In this document: positions 27,965 through 36,076 of the stretch, in pieces
Layout: every line of letters begins with the position of its first letter
How positions within the stretch are numbered: the stretch's first letter is position 1
DNA from: Cronobacter condimenti 1330
Lineage (GTDB): Bacteria > Pseudomonadota > Gammaproteobacteria > Enterobacterales > Enterobacteriaceae
NCBI RefSeq assembly: GCF_001277255.1
Contig: NZ_CP012264.1
Span: 3,782,001 to 3,846,000 of the forward strand
DNA length: 64,000 bases
Direction of reading: 5' to 3'
Translations under genes and position numbers: made by a program
The notes under the pieces: model-generated
What the model was told of the DNA's origin: nothing
What the model saw: only the letters and a program-made list of their open reading frames with translations
Database searches by the model: none

Positions 27965-29311
27965 TTACTGAATCACAGTGACCTGGCTTGAAGCGTTGTC
28001 AGCGGAGCGGGCGGTCTGCCCCGTTCCGCTGTCACCCTTTGGCGCGGCCTGGAGCGGATGCGCAATAAAGTAATTGCGCAGCCCCTGATAAATCGCGTTG
28101 GCAATTTGCTGCTGGTAGTCATCGCTTGCGAGCAAACGCTCTTCGCCGGTATTGCTGATAAAGCCGGTTTCCACCAGCACAGACGGAATATCCGGTGAGC
28201 GCAGCACGCCAAGACTTGCGTGTTCGGGACGGCGTTTATGCAGCGAACCGACCCGTTGCAACTGCCCCAGCATACTGGTCGCGACATCATACCCGACGCG
28301 CTGCGAATGGCCGAACTGCAAATCCAGCACGGCCTGGCTCAGATACGGATCCGCCTGACTGTTGGCCAGAACGTCGCCCGCGCCGCCCAACAGTTCCGAC
28401 TGTTTCTCGTGCTGTTCCAGCCAGCTCGCCATTTCGCTGTTGGCGCGGCGGTTGGAGAGCACCCAGACAGACGCGCCGGTGGCGTCGCGGTTGGGCGCGG
28501 CATCGGCGTGGATAGAGACCAGAAGGTTCGCGTTCTGCTGGCGCGCGACGTCTGAACGGCCCATGACCGAGATAAAATAGTCGCCATCGCGAGTCAGCAC
28601 GCCTTTAAACATCGGATCATCGTTCAACAGCGTACGCAGCTTACGGGCAATGGCGATCGTGACATTTTTCTCACGCACGCCACCGGGGCCGATAGCACCA
28701 GGATCCTGCCCGCCGTGTCCGGCATCGATCGCCACAATCACACGGTCAGATGCGGCGCGGCTAACGCTGCGCCCCGGTCTTGTGACGGTATTGCTGCCCA
28801 CAACGCTGGTAACGCGATCGTTATCCGAGCGAAACGGGTTGCGCGCAGGCTCCGATGGGCGCACCGGGGCGGCGGCAGGCTCACGCTGCGCCACAACAGG
28901 CGGCGGTGGTGGTGGTGGCGGTGGCTCGTCAGCGTCAATGGTAAAGACGACATTATAACCCGCGCCTTTTTGCTGCTTCACCGCACGGGCCTTGCCGTCT
29001 TTCGTTAAATCGACCACCAGACGGAGGGATTGATTGTCTTTAGGCTCACCAGCGCGAATACTCTTTACCAGGTTTTCACCGCTGAACATCAGCGGCAGCC
29101 CCTGAATCACGCCGGTTTGTTTAATATCCAGCGCGACGCTGCGCTTACCCTGCTGCGAGTATGCGTATTCGGGATCGCCCATAAAACTCAGCGTGATCCG
29201 CGCCTGGCCGTCGCCATTGGAAACCTGTATGTCAGAGAGCGTCGCGCCGAACGCAGGCGCGCATATCGCCAGCAGAAGCGCGGTGACCCAGTATTTCATG
29301 CGTGTGATCAT
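27965..29311 (-). CDS. amiB: N-acetylmuramoyl-L-alanine amidase AmiB
   Basis: Periplasmic zinc amidase of 448 aa that splits septal peptidoglycan and is activated by EnvC at the division site. Signal peptide (about 1-22), AMIN domain (about 24-125) for septal localisation, a polyproline linker of nine prolines near residue 135, and the Amidase_3 domain with zinc ligands in VIVAIDAGHGGQDPGAIGPGG and SIHADAAPN and the glutamate in VLVETGFISN. Start choice between the first and second Met (four codons apart) is open. It lies 16 bp after tsaE. Confidence 0.96.
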   Translation of the reverse strand: MITRMKYWVTALLLAICAPAFGATLSDIQVSNGDGQARITLSFMGDPEYAYSQQGKRSVALDIKQTGVIQGLPLMFSGENLVKSIRAGEPKDNQSLRLVVDLTKDGKARAVKQQKGAGYNVVFTIDADEPPPPPPPPPVVAQREPAAAPVRPSEPARNPFRSDNDRVTSVVGSNTVTRPGRSVSRAASDRVIVAIDAGHGGQDPGAIGPGGVREKNVTIAIARKLRTLLNDDPMFKGVLTRDGDYFISVMGRSDVARQQNANLLVSIHADAAPNRDATGASVWVLSNRRANSEMASWLEQHEKQSELLGGAGDVLANSQADPYLSQAVLDLQFGHSQRVGYDVATSMLGQLQRVGSLHKRRPEHASLGVLRSPDIPSVLVETGFISNTGEERLLASDDYQQQIANAIYQGLRNYFIAHPLQAAPKGDSGTGQTARSADNASSQVTVIQ

Positions 29312-29327
29312 TGCGTCGTCCTTGCGT

Positions 29328-29786
29328 TCAGGCGAGGTGCGCCAGCAGCGCGTCGCCGGCGGCGGAGACCGCTTTCACCTGCGCTTCACGCCCCTGATCC
29401 CGCCATGACAAATGGATTTCGATATCCGGCGGCGGCAATACACCCGCCCCCTGCTGCGGCCACTCCACCAGACAAATCGCGTCATCGGTGAAGTAATCGC
29501 GGATACCCATAAACTCAAGCTCTTCCGGATCGGCCAGACGATAGAGATCGAAGTGGTAGACCATTCTGTTTTCAAGCGTATAGGGCTCTACCAGCGTATA
29601 GGTTGGGCTTTTTACATTCCCTTGATGACCGCACGCCTGCAGGAACCCCCGACTGAACGTGGTTTTTCCCGCGCCCAAATCACCGTACAGATGGATAACC
29701 GTCGCGCCGGTACAGGCGCGCGCGAGGCGTGCGCCAAGATCAAGGGTGGCCTGCTCTTCGGGTAAAGGTATAACGCGATTCATCAT
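29328..29786 (-). CDS. tsaE: tRNA threonylcarbamoyladenosine ATPase TsaE
   Basis: Small P-loop ATPase of 152 aa that acts with TsaB and TsaD in forming t6A37 on ANN-decoding tRNAs. The Walker A motif is GDLGAGKTTFSRG (about 37-49); the Walker B-like region includes YHFDLYRLADPEELEFMGI. Its ATG overlaps the nnr stop by 4 bases (ATGA), so the genes are translationally coupled. Confidence 0.97.
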   Translation of the reverse strand: MMNRVIPLPEEQATLDLGARLARACTGATVIHLYGDLGAGKTTFSRGFLQACGHQGNVKSPTYTLVEPYTLENRMVYHFDLYRLADPEELEFMGIRDYFTDDAICLVEWPQQGAGVLPPPDIEIHLSWRDQGREAQVKAVSAAGDALLAHLA

Positions 29787-31306
29787 GATTCTGGTCTGTC
29801 TATATCCGGATTAACAAAACGATAGAGCGTGGAAAACAGATCGGTGGCTAACATGCCGCGAGTGCCGTAGCGCGCCGCGAGCGCATCGGCCGCTGCGCCA
29901 TGGGCTACACAGCCCGCGCAGGCTGCATCATAAGGATCAAGCCGCTGCGCCAGCAACGCGCCGATAATGCCAGAAAGCACATCGCCCATGCCGCCGCTGC
30001 CCATGCCAGGATTGCCCGCATCAATGATGCTGCATTCATCATGGCCGCCTGCCACCACTGTTCCCGCCCCCTTCAGCACGACACAGCCGCCGTAGCGCTG
30101 TGCCAGTTCTCTGGCGCTAAGTAAGCGGTCACTCTCAATTTCCGCCACGCGGCGGTTCAGCAACCGCGCGGCTTCGCCGGGATGCGGCGTAAGAATGCGA
30201 TTGTGACGTTTATCAGGCGCGATTGCCAGAAGGTTCAACGCGTCCGCATCCCAGAGCATCGGTTTGTCGCAGCCACGCACTTTTTCAAGTGCCGTTTTGC
30301 CCCACTCCTGTTGCCCCAGTCCCGGCCCGATGACGACCACATCAGCCCACGTCAGACTTTCATCCAGCGTATCGCTGGTTAGCTCATGAACCATCAACTC
30401 GGGTCGCGCGGTGATAAGCGGCGCAATGTTTTCCACGCGAGTAAGTACTCGCACCAGCCCTGCGCCTGCGCGCAATGCCGCCTCACCGGTCATACGGATA
30501 GCGCCTGCGGTACCGTGATCGCCGCCGATAATGACCAGCTTGCCATTATCTCCCTTATGAGAACCGGGACGGCGCGGTTTAAGCCAGTGGGAAAGCAGCG
30601 TCTCGTCGAGACGCGCATACGGTGCCGTCTGTCCGGCAAGCCACGCCTCCAGCCCCAGCGCGTGATAGTGCAACTGTCCAACCACATCGCGCGCACGGCC
30701 CGTCAGTAGCCCCGGTTTGAGCGCAATAAACGTCACCGTGTGCGCCGCGTCAATGACCGCACCCGGCGCACCACCGGTTTGCGCCAGCAAGCCGGACGGA
30801 ATATCAAGCGCGATAACCGGCGCCGGATGCCGGTTGGTCTGTTCTATCAGGTCGGCCACGGCTTCACGTGGCGCCTGGGTTAAGCCGGTGCCCAGCAACG
30901 CGTCAATAATCAGGTCGCAGGTTTCTGGCAACGGCGTGTGCGGGGCATGGATCTCACCACCCGCGTCAAGCCAGGCTTCACGCGCGGCCTGCGCCTCTTC
31001 CGGCAGCGGCTTATCGCTCTCCAGCGCCAGCAGCGTTACGTCGATACCCGCCGCCTGCGCCAGGCGTGCCACGACATAGCCGTCCCCACCGTTATTACCA
31101 TGGCCGCAGAGCACCAGCCAGCGCTGGCGGTTCGGATATGCTGCCCGCGCCACCTGAAACGCCGCGTCACCGGCACGCTGCATCAGTTCAAAGAGCGTCA
31201 GCCCGAAGCTGTCCGCCGCCGCCTTTTCCGCATTGCGCAGCCAGTCCGCAGGCCATACGGAGTGTGGTATACTGGCGCCGTTTTTGTTCATCCCGTGGTC
31301 CGTCAT
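29783..31306 (-). CDS. nnr: Bifunctional NAD(P)H-hydrate epimerase/dehydratase
   Basis: Repairs hydrated NAD(P)H. The N-terminal YjeF_N epimerase domain (about 20-220; LCGHGNNGGDGYVVAR, DALLGTG, DIPSG) interconverts R and S hydrates, and the C-terminal ribokinase-like dehydratase (about 230-505; GSHKGDNGKLVIIGGDHGTAGAIRM, GPGLG, NPGMGSGGMGDVLSGIIGAL) removes water using ADP. I chose MTDHG at 31306, as in E. coli, preceded by GAGGGG; a longer frame reaches 31327. Its start codon shares two bases with the divergent queG start. Confidence 0.96.
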   Translation of the reverse strand: MTDHGMNKNGASIPHSVWPADWLRNAEKAAADSFGLTLFELMQRAGDAAFQVARAAYPNRQRWLVLCGHGNNGGDGYVVARLAQAAGIDVTLLALESDKPLPEEAQAAREAWLDAGGEIHAPHTPLPETCDLIIDALLGTGLTQAPREAVADLIEQTNRHPAPVIALDIPSGLLAQTGGAPGAVIDAAHTVTFIALKPGLLTGRARDVVGQLHYHALGLEAWLAGQTAPYARLDETLLSHWLKPRRPGSHKGDNGKLVIIGGDHGTAGAIRMTGEAALRAGAGLVRVLTRVENIAPLITARPELMVHELTSDTLDESLTWADVVVIGPGLGQQEWGKTALEKVRGCDKPMLWDADALNLLAIAPDKRHNRILTPHPGEAARLLNRRVAEIESDRLLSARELAQRYGGCVVLKGAGTVVAGGHDECSIIDAGNPGMGSGGMGDVLSGIIGALLAQRLDPYDAACAGCVAHGAAADALAARYGTRGMLATDLFSTLYRFVNPDIDRPES

Positions 31307-32444
31307 GTCTGAACCCCTCGATCTCAATCAGTTAGCGCAAAAAATTAAACAATGGGGTGCCGAGCTGGGTTTTCAGCAGGTTGGTATTACCGATACCGAT
31401 CTCAGCGCCAGCGAAGGCGCGCTACAGGCGTGGCTGGATAAACAGTATCACGGCGAAATGGAGTGGATGGCGCGTCACGGCATGCTCCGCGCGCGCCCGC
31501 ATGAACTGCTGCCCGGCACGCTGCGCGTCATCAGCGTGCGAATGAACTACCTGCCCGCCAACGCTGCGTTTGCCAGTACCCTTAAAGATCCCTCGCTCGG
31601 TTATGTGAGCCGCTACGCCCTTGGGCGCGATTACCATAAGCTTTTGAGAAACCGTCTAAAAAAACTCGGCGAAACGCTGCAACAGCATTGCGCGTCGCTG
31701 AATTTTAGACCCTTTGTTGACTCTGCGCCCCTTCTTGAACGTCCGCTTGCAGAAAAAGCCGGGCTCGGCTGGACCGGTAAACATTCTCTCATCCTCAGCC
31801 GCGATGCCGGCTCGTTTTTCTTTCTCGGCGAACTGCTGGTTGATCTGCCATTGCCGGTGGATAAGCCCGTGGAAGAAGGCTGTGGGCGCTGCGTTGCCTG
31901 CATGACTATCTGTCCGACCGGTGCGATTGTCGAACCGTACACGGTCGATGCGCGCCGCTGCATCTCCTATCTCACTATTGAGCTGGAAGGCGCTATCCCT
32001 GAAGAATTCCGCCCGCTGATGGGTAACCGCATTTACGGCTGCGACGACTGTCAGTTGATCTGCCCATGGAATCGTTTTTCTCAACTGACCGACGAGACGG
32101 ATTTTAGTCCACGTCAGGCGTTGCACGCACCGAAGCTCATTGAGCTGTTCGCCTGGAGCGAAGCGCATTTTTTAAAAGTGACAGAAGGTTCGGCGATTCG
32201 GCGCATTGGCCATCTGCGCTGGCTGCGTAATATTGCGGTCGCGCTCGGTAATGCGCCCTGGGATGAGGCGAACCTTACGGCGCTTCAACAGCGCAAAGGT
32301 GAGCAACCACTTCTTGATGAACATATTGACTGGGCGATTGCGCAACAAATAGACAAGCGTAATGCCTGTGTGGTGGAAGTGCAGTTGCCGCAGAAACAAC
32401 GACTGGTAAGGGTGATTGAGAAAGGGCTGCCGCGCGACGCCTAG
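31305..32444 (+). CDS. queG: Epoxyqueuosine reductase QueG
   Basis: Final enzyme of queuosine synthesis, reducing epoxyqueuosine in tRNA with a cobalamin cofactor and two [4Fe-4S] clusters. 379 aa as in E. coli. The N-terminal cobalamin region (to about 180) is followed by ferredoxin motifs CGRCVACMTICPTGAI and CDDCQLICPWNR, then a HEAT-like RNA-binding tail. The ATG at 31305 matches the E. coli start; the frame stays open upstream to 31233, but that part lies inside nnr. It is divergent from nnr. Confidence 0.97.
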   Translation: MSEPLDLNQLAQKIKQWGAELGFQQVGITDTDLSASEGALQAWLDKQYHGEMEWMARHGMLRARPHELLPGTLRVISVRMNYLPANAAFASTLKDPSLGYVSRYALGRDYHKLLRNRLKKLGETLQQHCASLNFRPFVDSAPLLERPLAEKAGLGWTGKHSLILSRDAGSFFFLGELLVDLPLPVDKPVEEGCGRCVACMTICPTGAIVEPYTVDARRCISYLTIELEGAIPEEFRPLMGNRIYGCDDCQLICPWNRFSQLTDETDFSPRQALHAPKLIELFAWSEAHFLKVTEGSAIRRIGHLRWLRNIAVALGNAPWDEANLTALQQRKGEQPLLDEHIDWAIAQQIDKRNACVVEVQLPQKQRLVRVIEKGLPRDA

Positions 32445-32656
32445 ACGCGTTTCGCTGTGAATAAAATTAAAAAAGTCTTGTCATTCAACGGGCCAATTTC
32501 ACTTAAAGGCTCAAAAATAACATTTGGTAATAAATTATTTTTCTTTTTTATCAATTAGTTAAATAAAAGATGTGACTAAAGTTATCATTTTCTTTGCCAG
32601 GATAACTTTTTACAAACTGTGGATAAGTCTGTTCAGAAAGTTTCAGGATAAACGTG

Positions 32657-32689
32657 AAAAACCAGCCGCAGCGCGTCTTGTCGCTGTGG
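32657..32689 (-). terminator. Probable terminator of the tRNA-Gly operon
   Basis: Reading leftward, CCACAGCG, an 8-base loop and CGCTGCGG (one G-T pair) are followed by CTGGTTTTTC, 25 bp past the last tRNA. The remaining DNA between queG and this hairpin (32445-32656) is AT-rich with no gene that I can support. Confidence 0.6.
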
Positions 32690-32713
32690 ATAATTTGTAC
32701 AATCGAGGAGATT

Positions 32714-32789
<76 letters not shown>

Positions 32790-32821
32790 TTGGGTGGTGT
32801 TGCCTTTCGGCATTTCAAATT

Positions 32822-32897
<76 letters not shown>

Positions 32898-33052
32898 TTA
32901 ATCTTCGTCTTTCTGGTTGCTACTACGTTAGCTGCCTTCACTCACCTTAGTCACTTACTTAAGTAAGCTCCCAAGTATTCGTTCAGTTGCTGCCTTGTTG
33001 CAACTCGAAATTCTTTGATTGGGTGGTGCTGCCTTTCGGCGATTTCAAATTT

Positions 33053-33128
<76 letters not shown>

Positions 33129-33167
33129 TCTGCGTAATTCACATTTCTGTGTCGTTACGGGAGGCGC

Positions 33168-33195
33168 ATTATACGAGAAATGATTTCTACCGCAA
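33168..33195 (-). promoter_or_regulatory. Sigma-70 promoter of the tRNA-Gly operon
   Basis: TTGCGG, a 16-base spacer and a perfect TATAAT are followed by the GC-rich discriminator GCGCCTCCC, typical of stable-RNA promoters under ppGpp control. It lies 39 bp before the first tRNA. Confidence 0.82.
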
Positions 33196-33266
33196 CCCCT
33201 TAAACGCTTTTTTTCGTGATTTTTATCTGACTGCTTTTTTATTCGACAAAGTGAGTACATTATCAG

Positions 33267-33290
33267 CAAAAGAGGGGCTTAGCCCCTCTT
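33267..33290 (-). terminator. Terminator of orn
   Basis: Reading leftward, AAGAGGGGC, a 3-base loop and GCCCCTCTT continue into a short T run, just after the orn stop. Confidence 0.8.
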
Positions 33291-33295
33291 CACCA

Positions 33296-33841
33296 TCACA
33301 ATTTAATAAAATGTTCGCGGTAATACGCAAGCTCCGCCACGGATTCGCGGATATCATCCAGCGCCTGATGCGTATTCTGTTTCTTCAGGCCGTCGAGCAC
33401 TTCCGGCTTCCAGCGGCGCGCCAGTTCTTTCAGCGTGCTCACGTCCAGATAACGGTAGTGGAAGTACGCCTCCAGCTCCGGCATGTACTTAAACAGGAAG
33501 CGGCGGTCCTGGCCGATGCTGTTGCCGCAGATTGGCGATTTACCCGCCGGGACCCATTCTTTAAGAAATTCAATCGTCGCCCGCTCCGCCTCATGTTCGC
33601 CCATCGTGCTCGCTTTAACGCGATCCACCAGACCGCTGGCGGTGTGGGTGCGCACGTTCCAGTCATCCATCAGCGCCAGTTGCTCGTCAGACTGATGCAC
33701 AGCGATAACCGGTCCTTCCGCCAGAATATTCAGATCGGCGTCGGTCACCAGGGTGGCGATTTCAATGATGCGATCCTGACGCGGATCGAGCCCGGTCATC
33801 TCCAGATCGATCCAAATGAGGTTGTTTTCATTGGCACTCAT
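33296..33841 (-). CDS. orn: Oligoribonuclease
   Basis: Essential 3'-5' exonuclease for di- to oligoribonucleotides, 181 aa as in E. coli. DEDDh catalytic residues are visible: D12 and E14 in WIDLEMTGLD, a central Asp in YRYLDVSTLKEL, and His/Asp in HQALDDIRESVAEL. The start at 33841 (MSANENNLIW) matches E. coli; an in-frame ATG four codons upstream exists. It is divergent from rsgA with 112 bp between. Confidence 0.98.
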   Translation of the reverse strand: MSANENNLIWIDLEMTGLDPRQDRIIEIATLVTDADLNILAEGPVIAVHQSDEQLALMDDWNVRTHTASGLVDRVKASTMGEHEAERATIEFLKEWVPAGKSPICGNSIGQDRRFLFKYMPELEAYFHYRYLDVSTLKELARRWKPEVLDGLKKQNTHQALDDIRESVAELAYYREHFIKL

Positions 33842-33953
33842 GCTATTTTCCATCCGTTATCGCGTCACACTGGGGTGACAGGCAGTTAATTCATTTACAA
33901 TAGCTGATATCATAGAGGTTTTGCCCACCAGGGGCGACCAGGAGCCATTAAGA

Positions 33954-35000
33954 TTGAGCAAAAATAAACTCTCCAAAGGTCAGCAGCGCCGCGTGTCAGC
34001 GAACCATCAGCGCCGGCTCAAACAGACTACGGAGAAAGCCGATCCCGACGACTCACAATTTGGTGAGCCCCGCGACGGCCGCGTTATCAGTCGTTTTGGT
34101 CAGCATGCCGACGTCGAATCGTCTGACGGCGGGGTGTACCGCTGTAACATTCGCCGCACCATCCGTTCGCTGGTCACCGGCGATCGCGTCGTCTGGCGTC
34201 CGGCGAAAGAGAATGTGCAGGGCAAAGGCATTGTCGATGCGGTCCACGAGCGCACCTCAGTCCTGACGCGCCCGGATTTCTACGACGGCGTGAAGCCTAT
34301 CGCCGCGAATATCGATCAGATAATCATCGTCTCGGCCATCCTGCCGGAGCTGTCGCTGAACATCATCGACCGTTATCTGGTGGCCTGCGAAACGCTGGAC
34401 GTTGAACCGCTACTGGTCCTCAACAAAACCGATCTGCTGGATGAAGAAGGCCTCGCCTTCGTCAACGAGCAGATGGATATCTATCGCCGCATCGGCTATC
34501 GCGTCCTGCTGGTGTCCAGCTACAAAGACGAAGGGCTGAAGGAGCTGGAGCAGGCGCTTATCGATCGCACGAGTATTTTCGCCGGACAGTCGGGCGTGGG
34601 TAAATCGAGCCTGCTGAATAACCTGCTGGGCCTGAAAGATAATCAGATTCTGGTTAACGACGTTTCCGACAACTCCGGGCTTGGCCAGCACACCACTACC
34701 GCCTCGCGCCTGTACCACTTCCCTGGCGGCGGCGAAGTCATCGATTCGCCAGGCGTGCGCGAGTTCGGCCTGTGGCACCTTGAGCCGGAGCAGATAACCC
34801 ACGGCTTTATCGAGTTCCACGACTATCTGGGCCTGTGCAAATTCCGCGATTGCAAGCACGGCAATGACCCTGGCTGTGCCATCCGCGAAGCCGTGGAGCG
34901 CGGCGAGATTGCTGAAAGCCGCTTCGACAATTACCACCGGATTCTGGAAAGCATGGCGCAGGTAAAAACGCGTAAAAACTTTTCTGAAAGTGACGACTGA
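33954..35000 (+). CDS. rsgA: Small-ribosomal-subunit biogenesis GTPase RsgA
   Basis: Circularly permuted GTPase that checks late 30S assembly. 348 aa from the TTG start chosen here (E. coli 350). TTG at 33954 follows GGAG by nine bases and gives the E. coli N-terminus LSKNKLSKGQQRRV; the frame is open to an earlier TTG at 33921 with poorer spacing. An N-terminal OB fold is followed by G4 (NKTD), G1 (GQSGVGKSSLLN, about 211-222), G3 (DSPG) and a zinc finger CKFRDCKHGNDPGC. Its last codons overlap a CpxR box for psd. Confidence 0.96.
   Translation: MSKNKLSKGQQRRVSANHQRRLKQTTEKADPDDSQFGEPRDGRVISRFGQHADVESSDGGVYRCNIRRTIRSLVTGDRVVWRPAKENVQGKGIVDAVHERTSVLTRPDFYDGVKPIAANIDQIIIVSAILPELSLNIIDRYLVACETLDVEPLLVLNKTDLLDEEGLAFVNEQMDIYRRIGYRVLLVSSYKDEGLKELEQALIDRTSIFAGQSGVGKSSLLNNLLGLKDNQILVNDVSDNSGLGQHTTTASRLYHFPGGGEVIDSPGVREFGLWHLEPEQITHGFIEFHDYLGLCKFRDCKHGNDPGCAIREAVERGEIAESRFDNYHRILESMAQVKTRKNFSESDD
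34962..34976 (+). promoter_or_regulatory. CpxR box upstream of psd-mscM
   Basis: GTAAA-AACGC-GTAAA is an exact match to the CpxR consensus GTAAA-N5-GTAAA. It lies in the 3' end of rsgA, 120 bp before psd. psd-mscM of E. coli is known to respond to CpxR and sigma-E; I did not identify the sigma-E promoter. Confidence 0.75.
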
Positions 35001-35096
35001 CAATTAAGCTTGGCGTCGTTAGAATCAGCCCCTTTTTCTGACAGGCCCGGCGTCCAGCCGGGTCAGGAACGTTGAAACACTGGCCTGGAGGCTACC

Positions 35097-36059
35097 TTGT
35101 TAAACGAAATCAAACTTTCGCTGCAATATATTCTGCCTAAACAGTGGCTCACTCGCCTTGCTGGCTGGGGCGCAAGCAAGCGCGCAGGCTGGCTGACTAA
35201 GCTTGTCATCGACCTGTTCGTGAAATATTACAAGGTCAACATGAGCGAGGCGCAAAAACCTGATACCGCCAGCTATCGCACCTTCAACGAATTTTTCGTC
35301 CGCCCACTGCGCGATGAAGTCCGCCCACTGAACACCGATCCGAATGTTCTCGTTATGCCTGCCGACGGCGTGATAAGCCAGCTTGGGCGCATCGAAGGCG
35401 ATAAAATCCTGCAGGCGAAAGGCCACAACTACACCCTGGAAGCGCTGCTTGCCGGTAACTACCTGATGGCCGACCTGTTCCGTAACGGCAGCTTCGCCAC
35501 CACGTATCTGTCACCGCGCGACTACCACCGCGTGCACATGCCATGTAATGGCATCCTGCGCGAGATGATTTACGTACCGGGCGATCTCTTCTCGGTAAAC
35601 CACCTGACGGCGCAAAACGTGCCGAACCTGTTTGCGCGCAACGAACGTGTGATCTGCCTGTTCGATACCGAATTTGGCCCGATGGCGCAGATTCTGGTAG
35701 GAGCCACCATTGTCGGTAGCATCGAAACCGTCTGGGCTGGCACTATCACCCCGCCGCGCGAAGGCATCATCAAGCGCTGGACCTATCCGGCTGGGGAAAG
35801 CGACGGCGCAATTGCGCTGCTGAAAGGCCAGGAAATGGGCCGCTTCAAGCTGGGCTCGACGGTGATTAACCTCTTCGCGCCGGGCCAGGTGGATCTGGTT
35901 GAGCACCTGCAAAGCCTTTCCGTAACACGCCTTGGCGAACCGCTGGCAGTCGCCGCCGACGCCGTGGCCGCTGACGTCGCACCTGCTGTCATTTCGCGAG
36001 AAGAAGTGGATGCCGAACGTGAAGCCAATCCTCTGGTAGACAACGACCCGGACCGTTAA
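35097..36059 (+). CDS. psd: Phosphatidylserine decarboxylase proenzyme
   Basis: Inner-membrane enzyme of 320 aa that makes phosphatidylethanolamine. It self-cleaves at the LGST motif (S254 here, in GRFKLGSTVINLF) to give beta and alpha chains, and the serine becomes the pyruvoyl group. The catalytic Asp/His regions are MPADGVISQ and YLSPRDYHRVHMP. The start is TTG preceded by CTGGAG, matching the E. coli N-terminus MLN.FKLSLQYILPK. The C-terminal tail (about 290-320) is variable and acidic. mscM follows after 17 bp. Confidence 0.97.
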   Translation: MLNEIKLSLQYILPKQWLTRLAGWGASKRAGWLTKLVIDLFVKYYKVNMSEAQKPDTASYRTFNEFFVRPLRDEVRPLNTDPNVLVMPADGVISQLGRIEGDKILQAKGHNYTLEALLAGNYLMADLFRNGSFATTYLSPRDYHRVHMPCNGILREMIYVPGDLFSVNHLTAQNVPNLFARNERVICLFDTEFGPMAQILVGATIVGSIETVWAGTITPPREGIIKRWTYPAGESDGAIALLKGQEMGRFKLGSTVINLFAPGQVDLVEHLQSLSVTRLGEPLAVAADAVAADVAPAVISREEVDAEREANPLVDNDPDR

Positions 36060-36076
36060 TACAAAGGTAAAATGAC

